Part shown: positions 10,250 to 20,639 of the stretch, piece by piece | Position numbering within the stretch: the stretch's first letter is position 1 | Layout of the letters: each line of letters begins with the position of its first letter | Assembly (NCBI RefSeq): GCF_903992535.2 | Contig: NC_052048.2 | Span: 50,468,234 to 50,532,233 of the forward strand | Reading direction: 5' to 3' | Source: Arvicola amphibius | Taxonomy: Eukaryota; Chordata; Mammalia; Rodentia; Cricetidae | DNA: 64,000 nucleotides | The notes under the pieces: generated by a model | Told to the model about the DNA's origin: nothing | The model's input: the letters and a program-made list of their open reading frames with translations, nothing else | The model's database searches: none | Made by a program: the position numbers and the translations under genes

Positions 10250-10582
10250 ATAGGTCTTTGAGAATTTCATACAATGTGTTTTATCATATCCATCCCTCCA
10301 CCAACTGCTCTCAGGTCCACCCCCCCTTCTCTATCCACCCAACTTCATGTCCCAACCTCCCTCTTAAACCCGTGCAGGTTAATTTGTGCTGCTCATATGT
10401 TCTTGGGTGTGTGGCCTTCCGCTGGAGCATGGCCAATTTATCAGTGCCTACATGCCTAAAGCTGGCTTTCTCTCTGAGAAGCTGTCAATTGTCAATAGCT
10501 CCTCTCCTGGAGTGGGACTTCATGCCTACTCCCATTTCCATGCAGGGATTTTGTTCTCAGGTATAGTTCATGAATTTTTACA
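10250..10582. mobile_element. Dispersed rodent repeat, copy 1 (L1/Lx-associated, family unassigned)
   Basis: Contains TTTGAGAATTTCATACAATG, CATATCCATCCCTCC, TTAATTTGTGCTGCTCATAT, TTCTTGGGTGTGTGGCC and AGCTCCTCTCCTGGAG. A second, longer copy lies at 10990-11480. A solo LTR adjoins its right end at 10583. Confidence 0.6.
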
Positions 10583-10902
10583 TGTTGAAGGAGGCCACTT
10601 GTTTGTTTCCCGGCCTCTTGGCAGCTCTATACAGAAACTATATTATTTAAAATACTGCTTGGCCTGTTAACTTTAGCTTCTTATTGGCTAACATTTATAA
10701 CTTAATTTAACCCACTTCTAGTAATCTGTGTATTATCATGTGGCTGTGGCTTACCAGGTAAAGTTCCATCCAGCTCCAGCGGGGCTACATGGCTTCTCTC
10801 TGATTCTGCCTCCTTTCTCCCAGCATTCAGTTTAGTTTTCCCTGCCTACCTAAGTTTTGCCCTATCAACAGGCCAAGGCATACAGAGGGGACTCCCACAT
10901 CA
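10583..10902 (-). mobile_element. ERV2-B solo LTR
   Basis: A 320-bp TG...CA element. On the minus strand it begins TGATGTGGGAGTCCCCTCTG and ends GGCCTCCTTCAACA. Flanking hexamers TTTACA (10577-10582) and TTTAAA (10903-10908) match at 5 of 6 bases, as for a 6-bp class II ERV target duplication. The same family occurs at 62924. No internal retroviral genes are attached. Confidence 0.75.
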
Positions 10903-10989
10903 TTTAAATCCATGTGTGAAATGGCTACCCAGCTATTCATGCAGACTTAACGCTCAAAAGTAGATTGATGGTTTGAGTGTGTTACCATC

Positions 10990-11480
10990 TGAAACCTTAA
11001 ATTTCTTATTAGTTCTTTGAGTGTTTTATACAATGCAGTTTAATCATATTCACCCACCCCTTCCCAACTCTTCCAAGACTCACTTCCCTGTCTTACTTGG
11101 GGAATTGTGTGTCCTTTAAAAATTAAATCAAGGCCAGTTTGTGCTACCCAAACATTCTTGGTGGTGCGGCTTTCCACTGGAGCGTGGTCCGTGTCCTGGA
11201 GCTATACTCTCAGAGAAAACTGTCTTTCTTTATCCCAGCAGCTAACAGTTGCCAATAGCTCCATGTCTAGTGGTGAGCGTTGTGCCCACCTCCCCTCCTT
11301 TGCTAGGTTTGGGATTGTGTTGGTCTTGTCCTCGCAGTCACAACCAGGTGAGGTCCTGTGTGCAGCAGCCTTCTGTACCTGGAAGAGACTTTCCTTGTGG
11401 TCCTCCAGTGTCTCTGGCTCTTAAACTCTCTCCTCTTCCTCTTCTGCTGTGCTCTCTGAGCCTTGGAAGGAGGTGCAGCA
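10990..11480. mobile_element. Dispersed rodent repeat, copy 2
   Basis: Same family as 10250-10582 and the same direction: TTTGAGTGTTTTATACAATG, CATATTCACCCACCCC, GCCAGTTTGTGCTACCC, ATTCTTGGTGGTGCGGC, GGAGCGTGGTC, CCAATAGCTCCATGTC. It extends to TCTCTGAGCCTTGGAAGG. Frames of 83-105 codons within it are by-products of the repeat. Confidence 0.65.
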
Positions 11481-11489
11481 CAGTTTTTT

Positions 11490-12017
11490 TAAATTTTTAA
11501 TTCAGTAAAAACATAAAACTGTTTTTCCTAAGAAATAGATGTTTAGGTAAACCATATGCTAAAGTGATAGAAATTAATATTTCCCTATTTTGGTAAATAC
11601 TTTTGAATTTTTCCCTGAGAGGAGTTTCCAGTTGGGTCAGTAATGTAGCCACAGGCATCTTTTGGCTTATCTGACGCCTCTTTGGTGGAGTGTAGAGCAT
11701 TAGATTACAGCCACCTCAGAGGCCACCATTTTGACTCGGGCTCTTTATATTCAAGAGCTTTATATATTTATAATTATCTCTATGGTATCTCTGCTGTTAT
11801 TCTCACCCTACCTTGGGGCACTGACAGACCCGAATTGTGAAGTAAGTTCTTCCAGTGGAGATGATAAAGAGCTAGGATTAGGGGTTATCATTTAAATGCT
11901 GTGCCCAAATCTAAGTTGGCTTTCTTCTTTGGACTGTTTGAAATCAATTTTTACCCATAAAACATACTCAGATACTGAAGACAGGTTTTGTCATATGTAG
12001 CTGCTCTGGACTGTCCA
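11490..12017. other. Low-repeat AT-rich DNA
   Basis: No gene or repeat assigned. Confidence 0.4.
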
Positions 12018-12020
12018 TAC

Positions 12021-12172
12021 ATGTGTGTGTTTGTGTGTGTGTGTATCTGTGTGTCTGTGCATGCCTGTGTGTGCTGTGTATGTGTGTGTGTGCATGCCTA
12101 TGTGTGTTGTGTGTGTGTCTGTGTGTGTCTGTGCATGCCTGTGTGTGCTCTGTGTGTGTATCTGTGTGTTTG

Positions 12173-12203
<31 letters not shown>

Positions 12204-12206
12204 GTT
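12021..12206. repeat. Complex TG / TCTG tract
   Basis: About 185 bp of imperfect TG repeats with three GCATGCCT punctuations (12059, 12092, 12133), closing with a (TCTG)n run at about 12173-12203. Long alternating purine-pyrimidine DNA is prone to the Z form. The ORFs of 81-107 codons across it only encode Cys/Val runs. Confidence 0.93.
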
Positions 12207-13640
12207 CTCTGTCCTATATCAGAGCAGCCCCACCTCAAAGCTGTTATCTCTCTCCAGGCCAGAAGCATAGTGGCAGAAGAGATGGGCAAATGAAAGAAAT
12301 CGGACTGTCTACTCATCTTTCCTGGGACAGAAGTGATGTCACTTGAAGTGACATCTAATCACAGCTCTGTGTCCTCATTTGAGGCCAGTTTGGGTGACAT
12401 AGCTCTGTCACTGTATGCCACTGCAAACATAAAACAGAATTTTCATTTAGCTCTGTATATAGACAGAAACCACCCCAAGACCTGTCTGTAATATGTAGCA
12501 ATGGTATAGTTAGGGGTGTACATGGTGACAAGTTTCTGATTCTTCCTTGTGTCAAGAGGCTGGAGGTGAGGTGAGGTAAAGTCTAAAAGACAGGATACCT
12601 AGACACCTGTAATCAGGATCTGGACAAGCAATGCATGCCTAATTTGAGTCTAAGCTCGTGGACATCTGATCACCCACATTTTCCTGGAAGCTGTGTAAGT
12701 TCCTTTCCTACTGGGACATCTCAGTAACCTTAAATAAATAAATGACACTTACTGAGCAGTTACTGATGCCAAGAACAGTTGCATGCTCATATTCCTTCAA
12801 CATGGAATCGGGATTGCTGGCTCCAGGTCACCTGCCAGGCTCATATGGGGAAAGTGCCAAAACCAGGGTTCCATACAGGCCTTGCATCTCTCACTTCTGC
12901 ATGCCATCTCCCCACACACTCTTAGTCCTCAACGTGCCAGATGCAAAAGACAGAGATGAAAGGGAGCCTTGATTGCCAGGTTGATCTCCTGCCCCGGGCA
13001 GGATGTAATTGCAAGGATAAGAAGAGAGCCTATGATCAGCTGATACCACACTTGTTCTTGGCAGGACTTTTGGAAACATGTGGGGGTAGAGCAGAGGAGG
13101 GGGAAGTGGTGGCTTAGGTGCAAGAAGCCTTCTGTAATCCCACATGCCCTCCTGTGTGAACACGAGGACATTCCAGGTCCGAAATATTTAGTGGCCTCTG
13201 AGATACAATGCTGGTCTTTGCTGTGCACACTAGAGACTCAGTTATACCAGCATTTTCCCTGCTGCCTCTGACCTTAATATTCATTCCTCCTGGGAAGCTG
13301 GCTGGAGACGTTTGTGTCATCCAGAACTCTGGATCTGATATCTCTCATGGTCTAACAGGTAAATTCTCATAACCTTTTGATGCTTCTCTTAGTGCCTGCT
13401 GCTTATCAATGCTATCAATCTCGGGTTTAAAAGAAACTAAGCATTAATTGGATGTCTTGGCGTTCATAATGGTGCTCCTCCAGATCACCTCTGTCTCTGC
13501 TCCTCCAGGCCATCTGTCTTTGTCTTTGTTCTTCTAGAGAGAAATTCAAGAATGGGTACATAGCTTTACATGACCATTTCGTTAATTCCAAGGATGTCAA
13601 ATGAGAATCAGCCATTAGCATGTTTTAGATTCTTTCATTA
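12207..13640. other. Low-repeat DNA with a possible MIR/L2 trace
   Basis: No gene seen. About 12740-12800 (GACACTTACTGAGCAGTTAC) resembles the 'activity-length' end of MIR or L2 but is too short to be sure. Confidence 0.4.
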
Positions 13641-13647
13641 ACTCTTT

Positions 13648-13822
13648 CTCTTGGGTTGGGGTCTCTTATAGCCCAGACCGGCCTCACACTCACTGGGTAG
13701 CAAAAGCTCTTCCTCCTAAAAGTGCTAGATTAATAGGTGAGCATCCCTAGCCTGTTTTATTTAGTGCTAGAGACTGAACACAGGGCTTCTTATACCCTAG
13801 GGAAGCACCCTTTCATTGACTC
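13648..13822 (-). mobile_element. B4/RSINE1-like SINE (old)
   Basis: Reverse B1-like half (GGGGTCTCTTATAGCCCAGA, AAAGTGCTAGATTAATAGGT) then a reverse ID-like half (TGCTAGAGACTGAACACAGG, CTAGGGAAGCACCC). Confidence 0.6.
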
Positions 13823-13824
13823 TT

Positions 13825-14415
13825 GTATGCAAAAAAAAAGTATTAGATGAAGAAAAACTCCTGTATTCATTTTTTAGAAAACGTGTATTTTTCTTTCTTT
13901 CTTCACTTCTTCCCCTCCTCATCCTCCTGTCTCACACTAATTTGATAGCGAAGGGACCCAGCGCTCTGCAGCTCCTGTCACAAAGCCTGCTATAAATCTT
14001 AGGGCAAGCTCCACACAGAGAGAATTCTGCTGCTCTCCTCTTTGTCCAAGGGCTCCTCCTTTTGTCAGGGGGATGGGCTGGCTGACTGGAGCTGTCTCAT
14101 TGAGAAATAGACCAGCCCTGCGTGGCTCCTAGACACCCATTGTCTCAGCTCCCCCGGGACAGGCTCAGCTTTGATTCTCACTATTACAAATGCCAGCTAG
14201 CCTTTGTCACTTGCTCTTCTCCCTGAGACTGTGGCTTTTATGAAACAGTTTTCATTGAGCTGGGCTGGACTGTCAATTAAGAGGAATATTTTTCTGTAAT
14301 AGGATTCTTGAGAGGTTTTCGATATTAATGTCGGAATGTCTTACTTGGTCTTGGCATGGGTGGTGGAAGAGGTGAGTGGGAATAGAATTTTGAAGAAGAA
14401 AAAGTGCTATCTTGT
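13825..14415. other. Low-repeat island
   Basis: About 590 bp without recognised repeats: a pyrimidine-rich start (13888-13945), then mixed-composition DNA with CACAAAGCCTGCTATAAATC and ATTGTCTCAGCTCCCCCGGG. No exon structure could be assigned. See findings for its candidacy as a conserved element. Confidence 0.4.
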
Positions 14416-14417
14416 CT

Positions 14418-14510
14418 GTGTATGGTCCTATGAGGTAGAGTCCAAGGCCTCACACAAGCTAGGCAAGAGCTTTACCATGAAGCCACACCCTCAGCCTCCC
14501 CCCCCCCCCC
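14418..14510 (-). mobile_element. ID SINE with C13 run
   Basis: Reverse ID: TAGAGTCCAAGGCCTCACAC, AGCTAGGCAAGAGCTTTACC, AAGCCACACCCTCAGCC, followed by 13 C (14498-14510). Confidence 0.65.
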
Positions 14511-14513
14511 GTG

Positions 14514-15145
14514 TTCCCCCACACTATCACCAGAGAAGCTATCATCCTGTTTGTGTTTTGTTCAACCTAAGACAAATTTAACCAACAACATCTCATTCCA
14601 GGCCTGGTGCTATCAGCTACCGATGACAGATCTCCCATTCTCAGAGACTGTTTGCTGTGGTAAGGGAGATAGATGGTAGGCCCGTGCGTCAGCAGGAAAG
14701 CAGACACAGCACTCAGATGTGTATGAGGGAGTAAGTACCACATAACAAACACAATGGATGGTAGGTAGTGACCGAGGGCTGCGTGAGTGAAGGAACCCAA
14801 GATCCTCTTTCCTGAGTTGTATACTTCACTGGCAGAGAGCCGGCAGTGGTGCCATGGAGGGGGAGGGGCTTTCCAGGGGCAGACTCTGGCTGTAGGAGGC
14901 AGGAGTATATGCGGCCCTGACAGGCAGAGGCCACTCTGTGACACAGAATCCAGGTGTTTCTGACAAGGGGAAGAAGCACTGCCAAGGTCCTTCAGGAGGC
15001 GCTAGAGAGGGTGGCAGTGCTGTAACCAGTGCCGCGAACTTTAAGGCAGCACACGGTGAACGGTTTCTAAAGGTCTTATTGAGATAAAACTTAAATATCA
15101 CTTGTATCTACTAATTTCCTTTGTAGATGTGATCAGAATAATGGA
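14514..15145. other. Low-repeat DNA
   Basis: Nothing assigned. Overlapping minus frames (14567-14944, 14713-14985, 14826-15101) are mutually exclusive and unrecognised. Confidence 0.4.
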
Positions 15146-15149
15146 CAAG

Positions 15150-15475
15150 AAGCAGATTAAGTAGGGAAAGGATTGTTCCGGCTCACGGTTTGAGGGGATG
15201 CAGTCCACCATGGCAGCAAAAACATGGCCGCAGAACTGGGGAGCATCTGGGTACATCGCATCAGCAGTAAGGAAGCCAAGAGAGAGAACGAGAAGTAGGC
15301 GGGGCTCTAGACCTTAAGATATGCCCCCATTGACCCATTCCCCCAGAAAGGATCCACCTAAAGGCTCAGAACCTTCTTAAACAGTGCTACACTCTGGGGA
15401 CCAGGTGTTCAAACACATTAGCCTCTCTGGGACATTTCGTATTTAAGCTGCGCTACTGTTCCATTTAAAGTGCCC
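15150..15475 (-). mobile_element. M2-like LTR-type repeat
   Basis: GGCTCACGGTTTGAGGG, CAGTCCACCATGGCAGC, GTACATCGCATCAGCAGTAA, then CTGGGGACCAGGTGTTCAAA and CATTAGCCTCTCTGGGACAT follow the family layout in reverse. The ends are decayed. Confidence 0.55.
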
Positions 15476-15629
15476 TCCACTTAAGACACAGATCGGTGGC
15501 TTTCAGTATATTTACATGGTGACAGCCACCCCAGTAAGCCCATTTTAAAATATAAGATTAACTTCATAACATGCTTCCTGAAAACCTTGTCCTCAGCTGT
15601 TTGGACCAGACTCAAATACTGTCATGCCA

Positions 15630-15752
15630 TTAGGGCCAGATGTTGGCGGTACTGGAATCCCAACCCTCAGAGCATGAAGCAGGAGGATCTTGAGTTCTAG
15701 ACCATCTGTGCTATCCAGTGAGGACTGTCGCAAAAACAAACCAGACAAAAAT
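15630..15752 (+). mobile_element. B1/PB1 SINE (old)
   Basis: GGCGGTACTGGAATCCCAAC, AGCAGGAGGATCTTGAG and CTATCCAGTGAGGACTGTC follow the B1 order with an A-rich end. Confidence 0.55.
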
Positions 15753-15759
15753 TAGAGCA

Positions 15760-16625
15760 ACTACCAACCACATGGACTGACCACACACACTTGGCTAAAT
15801 ATAAGTCCTACGAGTTGCTACAAACTCCTCTCCCGGTCTTGCATTTGGCTCTTCATTTGCTGCATTAGGACTTGATGTCTTGGGCATGGGTGCCAAAAGA
15901 TCCTATAAAACCAGAGATGGTTAAGCTGAGCATGTTAAACGCTAGAGGAGGCTATAATTTTTGAACCTAGTGCTTACATCAGAGTAATTGGGAGAGCCAG
16001 CCTCAAGTAGGTGCTGCAAAATGAGCAGTCATGTTCAGGCAGGGGGTTGCCCATGACTTCTAGATAATTTCAATGTAAATGGTTGATGGGTCAGCACGCT
16101 TGATGTCAGAGGCCTGTATTTCTGTCTTCGGTAAGGAGTACTCAGTTTTGTGGTTAAAACAGGTCTTCTCATTTGTACATAATGATCTGCACCACCACGT
16201 AGCACCAGGTAACGATTGCATGCCTCCGTGGAGACGTCGTTGCTATGAGAAGAGTACAGGCTGACGTTCCAGTAATAGTCACTACCTTTTCTGTGTCTGC
16301 AGACCACAGGGGCAGGATGTGAAGCCACGTTTTCATGGACATGTTGGATTTTGCAAAAAGAGGTTGCTTTGTAGCTTACCAATAAACAGCTGTGAGGTTT
16401 GAACTATTGACAATAAATGGCTGCACCGTATTCAGTAGCAAATGTCTACCTACCTAGAGTTGGGAACTAAAAATCATCTCAAAGATAAAATCACTTTAAA
16501 ACATGAGATACGAATTTGACCTGCAGGGGTTTACCACATGGGGGAATTTGAATTATGGGAAGAGATTGTTGGAAGGATCTAGAATGTTTTTAGCAGCTCC
16601 CAGGGATCCTGTTTTCTGAATAACT
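15760..16625. other. Low-repeat island with CpG-containing segment
   Basis: About 860 bp free of assigned repeats. It includes 16226-16272, with GAGACGTCGTTGCTATG and CTGACGTTCC (CRE-like and RFX X-box-like words). The 115-codon minus frame at 16035-16382 is unrecognised. Confidence 0.4.
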
Positions 16626-16639
16626 ATGATATGTGGATA

Positions 16640-17860
16640 TTTCTCATTTTATTTATTCATTTGTCAGCTGTTGGCCATTTGGACAGATTGCATGTTTTTC
16701 TTCCTCTTTTATGAGGAATACTTCTGCTGTTTTTGTTCAGGTCTTCCTGTGGACATATACATTCTTCCTTCACTTTGTGGATGCAGAGAAGTGGAGTTTC
16801 TGGGTCACGGGAAGCTCGAGGGTTAATGTTTCCAAAGCCTGCTGATGTGGTTTCCAGAGTCTGTCTACCATCTTGCACTCACACCAGCAGTGTGCGAAGG
16901 TTCTAGTTCTGGCCACATCCTTGCCGACACTCGATATTGCTTGCCTTTTTAGTGTTTCCATTCCGGGGCACATGCTAGGCAAGAGCTTTACCATGTCATC
17001 TTAGCCTGGCATAGTGACTCACACATTTAATCCCAGCATTTGTGAGGCAGAGGCAGATGGATCTCTGTGAGTTTAAGGCTAACCTGGTCTACACAGTTTG
17101 TAGCCAACCAGGGCTACATTGGTGAGATCTTCTCAGACAAAATGAAACAGGCTGTCATCTCACTGTGATTTGGACCGTGGTTCCCTAAAAGATGCTGACC
17201 CTCTCTTCATATGTCTAGTAATCTTTGTGCCTCTTTGGAGAAATATTTATTCAAATCTTTTGGTAGCTTTTATCATTAAGGCCTAAGAACCCCTCAGCAG
17301 GCTGATTTGTAAATATTCCTCCAGGTTAGGTTCTTTTTTTTTTTTTTACATTATTTAAAGTATCCTCTAAAGCACAAAAGTTTTAAGGCTGTGTGGAGTC
17401 TTATTTACATTTTTCTTTTGCTGCTTGAGCTTCTGGTGCATTCTTCAAGGAAATGTTATCTAACCCCAAGGCACAAAAATTTGCTGCTGTGTTTTCTTCT
17501 AAGAGTTTTATATCATTCGTTCTTGTAGTTAGGTCTGTGGTGCACACACCATTTGCTTTTATGGTTGCATTGTGTGGCATGTGATGGGGGAAGGTCCAGC
17601 TCTTAAATTTTCATGTGCCTGCCCAGTCACTGCGGCAGGTTTTGTTGAGTGGATTCTTCTTTCTTTTGAACACTCTTGCCCGCTTTGAACAAGATCATTG
17701 ATCATGAAAGTTGGTGTGCTTCTTGATTCTCAGGTGAATGTGTTGTTAATTGACATCTTTCTGACATGGTATAAAGCCTTTAGGATGCCCAACTCTGGGT
17801 GTCAATAATTTTTAGGCAGTTAACGGCCTTTATCTTAACTTCTCTTGGCAAGTCAGTATC
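16640..17860 (-). mobile_element. Ancient L1M block, antisense, ORF2 3' end to 3' region
   Basis: Follows the reverse complement of L1M ORF2: GTGGAGTTTCTGGGTCACGG, ACTCACACCAGCAGTGTGCG, then after a B1 insertion CCTCTTTGGAGAAATATTTA, AAGCACAAAAGTTTTAAGGC and TTTTCTTCTAAGAGTTTTAT. Frames in it are broken everywhere; no reverse transcriptase remains readable. Confidence 0.8.
17003..17155 (+). mobile_element. B1 SINE inserted in L1M
   Basis: CCTGGCATAGTGACTCACAC, TTAATCCCAGCATTTGTGAG, GTTTAAGGCTAACCTGGTCT and ACCAGGGCTACATTGGTGAG. A short reverse ID fragment (16968-17000, GCTAGGCAAGAGCTTTACC) adjoins its left end. Confidence 0.8.
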
Positions 17861-17894
17861 TACTCTAAAGCTCTTTTCTTTCATTTTTACTGTT

Positions 17895-18303
17895 TGTGAT
17901 GGTTAAGGCTGACTGTAAACTTGACACAATCTAAAATCCCTCCGGAGGGGCATCTCAATGAAGAAATTTCTAGATGGCCTGTGATCATGTCTGCGGAGGT
18001 TTATCTTCGTTACATTAATTGTGGTGGGAAGGCACCTGTTCACTGTGAGCATGGGAACTTCTGCTTGCAAGGGACTTGAAAGGGTGGGAAGAGTGAGCTG
18101 AACATTAACATGCATGAACTAATTAATCAGCTTCTCTCAGCTCTTGACTGTGGACATTGTGTGACTAGTTGCTCCATGTTCTGCATGCCTCAGTTTCCCT
18201 ACAATAATGGACTATAGTCTAGAACTGTGGGCCCAATAAACGCTTTCTACCTTAAGTTCTTTGGTGTATTTTCTCACAGCAATAGGAAAAAAAACCTAAG
18301 ACA
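17895..18303 (+). mobile_element. M1 LTR-like element, complete ends
   Basis: 409 bp starting TGTGATGGTTAAGGCTGACT and ending AAACCTAAGACA. It has a late polyadenylation-type motif (CCCAATAAACGC), the typical CTCACAGCAATAGG near the end, and no coding region. Flanking 5-mers (CTGTT, CAATT) are not a convincing duplication. Confidence 0.65.
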
Positions 18304-18321
18304 CAATTAAAACATAAGCTA

Positions 18322-18465
18322 TGGAGGCTGGAGAAATGGCATGTGCTGCTCTTGCCACGGACTGGGAGTCAGATCCCAGCACCCACATGGATCCTTGCAA
18401 CTGTCCGTAACTGTAATTCCGGGGAATCTGATGATCTCATCTGGCTTCTGGCTTCACACTGATTT
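18322..18465 (+). mobile_element. B2 SINE (3' truncated)
   Basis: GGAGGCTGGAGAAATGGCAT head, B-box-like CAGATCCCAGCACCCACATG, then GAATCTGATGATCTCATCTG. Confidence 0.75.
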
Positions 18466-18594
18466 TTAGGCCCCCAAATCCCCATACCTTATGCGACAAA
18501 GCACAGATTTGTCAGCTCAGCACTTCAGATCTTTATTAAGTTGTCGATTTGCTTATGAAGACTTCTAACTTCAGAACAGGAAGGGTTGTTCTGG

Positions 18595-18708
18595 GTTTGG
18601 GGTTTTTGAGACAGGGTCTTCTGCAGCCCACACCTGACTTAAGTTCCCAGTTGTGCCTGTGTCTCCCAACTGCTGGCATTATAGTATGCAGTACCATCCC
18701 TGGGTCAA
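18595..18708 (-). mobile_element. B1 SINE (old)
   Basis: TTTTTGAGACAGGGTCTTCT, CAACTGCTGGCATTATAG and GCAGTACCATCCCTGGG, in reverse. Confidence 0.65.
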
Positions 18709-18709
18709 A

Positions 18710-19014
18710 ATGAGTCTTCTAATGAACCAAAAGTTTCAGTGTTTCTTGAATATTCCTTGAGACTTCCTGCTTCATTTACTGCCCACATGTGTCATGTCAC
18801 TCCCTCCACCTCCCTTCTTATGCAATTCCCCTTCATTTATGCATTAAGATTTGCATAAATCCACTTATTAGTGCTTAGTCCAGGGTGAAGTTCTGAGTTC
18901 AAGTCTTAGCCTTAACGATTTAGTCACCAGGCAGAGATGGAAAGTGATTTTAACAAGTGAATCCAGCTTGCAGAAATGTTCTCTTTTGTCCACATACTGT
19001 TTTAAATGATTCTG
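18710..19014. other. Low-repeat DNA
   Basis: Nothing assigned. Confidence 0.4.
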
Positions 19015-19219
19015 TTTTTTAATTGTATTTATTTATTTAATGTATGTCTTGTAGGTGTGTGGTATACACATGCTACTCCGTACACATGTGTGTGGAGATC
19101 AGAGAACAAATTTGAGGGATTTGGTCCCCAAATTCTACCATACGGGAGCCAGGAATCGAACTCAGGCTATCAGGCTTGGCTGCAAGCGCTTTTGCCCACT
19201 GAACCATCTCACTGGACCC
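19015..19219 (-). mobile_element. B3 SINE
   Basis: Reverse B3: GTGTGTGGAGATCAGAGAAC, GAGCCAGGAATCGAACTCAG, GCTGCAAGCGCTTTTGCC, ending ACTGAACCATCTCACTGGAC. Confidence 0.8.
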
Positions 19220-19356
19220 TAAATGATTGTAAGGTCCGTAAAATTAGAAACATGAAGTTTGATATTAATAACCAAACAAAGGAAAACAAGCACATATATT
19301 CCCAGCAAAGCTGCAAAGGTTGAAGCAGGGTCTGTATCTCCACATGGCAACCACAT

Positions 19357-19380
19357 GGGACTGCTCAATTGAGCGGTCCC
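19357..19380. repeat. 24-bp near-perfect palindrome
   Basis: The centre GCTCAATTGAGC is a perfect 12-bp palindrome. Flanking GGGACT and GGTCCC extend it to 24 bp with one mismatched pair. Likely chance or a protein-dimer-type site; function unknown. Confidence 0.85.
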
Positions 19381-20405
19381 ATCTCTCTGAAGTGCACGCA
19401 GCTACTAGACCACTCCTGCATGGCACCTTGCCCCAGGCCTCCTCCTTCGGTTACCCCAGCAGCCCTCGTGGGAGTTTGACTGACAGCAAAGGCTTTCAGG
19501 TACCTTTCTCTGTTGTCTTGAACCGTTAAACCACCGTGGCTCTGTACTTGTTTGTGTCTTCAATCACTAAAATCAAAGTTCTCCCCCACGTCACCCTGGA
19601 GACCCTGTGTTCACAACAAGCTAAGTGAGTGCATCAAGACGATTTTAAGTTTCCTATCACTCAGAGCATTTTGTTATAATAATTTATCAAGAGCTGCTCC
19701 ATGAGGAAGAAAAAGTATTCACATAAAAAACCAGGGTCAAGCAAATGAGGCATAGGAAATAAATATGGCTGCCGTGATCGTCTGCATAAAGGGAAAGGAA
19801 AGTGAATGCGAACGTTACTTCCAGCAGATCCGACCTGCACAAGAACGGAAGGGAAACCTCCCTGAGCAATGGTCCTGTCCCATTAGTCATGGGTTGGATG
19901 GTACTGGTGTTTATGTTAGTTGTGCAAAATAAGGGGTGACACTGTGATGTTTTTATATGGGCTTTTGCTTTAAAATAAATTTTCTCCCAAATAAAAATCA
20001 TCCAGGGGCTCTGATAAGGTCACACAATGGAAAGTAAGTCTTCCATTTTATTTCTGTTGGTTTTAAAAATAACTGTTATGGGTCCATGGTTGGTTAACAT
20101 TTCTTGCTCTTTATTTTTAGCAGCTGGCAAAGCGATCCATCGTTCTCGTCCTACCAGCAGTTTCTAGGTTTCCGCTGTCATTTTCTCATGAAGTTTCCCA
20201 GCGTGAGGTTTGGGGAACTGTCCCTTTGGTGACCCTTTCGCAACATGGTCCATATTTTTCAGTATTTTTTTGTCATGCATAGGAGGGAAGGCAACTCTAC
20301 ATGTAATCAATGTTAAGCTTTCCACAGTAGGATAAGACAGCTCTCATTCTCCCATGTAGTCCTCTTAGACCAAAGGTCTAAATGTTTACTTACCTTAAGA
20401 ATTAT
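19381..20405. other. Low-repeat DNA
   Basis: About 1 kb with no assigned repeat. The 104-codon minus frame at 19687-20001 is hydrophobic at one end but unrecognised. Confidence 0.4.
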
Positions 20406-20411
20406 TCCTAA

Positions 20412-20625
20412 CTGTGTGAAGCCAGCCATAGTAGCACATATATGGAACCCTACTGCTAGGGGCTGCAGCAGGAGGATCGAGAATTTTAGGCTCCCATGGG
20501 CTGCTGAGTGAGACACTGTCTCAAAGAAGCGCCTGGAATTTGCCTCAGTCCTCAGTGGTAGAGTGTTCACCTAGCATGTGTAGGATTTGCTCAAGGCACA
20601 TCAAGGGCTTTGATTCTCAGCACTC
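20412..20625 (+). mobile_element. B1-like plus ID SINE pair
   Basis: 20412-20525 is an old B1 (GCCAGCCATAGTAGCACATA, GCAGGAGGATCGAGAATTTT, GAGACACTGTCTCAAAG). 20535-20625 is ID-like (CAGTGGTAGAGTGTTCACCT, TTGATTCTCAGCACTC). Confidence 0.6.
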
Positions 20626-20639
20626 AAACATGAACAATA

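Noticed and set aside
11988..12346. Cys/Val-rich ORFs of 81-107 codons
   Set aside because: Pure translation of the TG/TCTG repeat, seen in several frames at once.
16640..17860. A surviving reverse transcriptase gene in the L1 block
   Set aside because: Only antisense, heavily diverged L1M sequence is present, with stops and indels in every frame and a B1 insertion.
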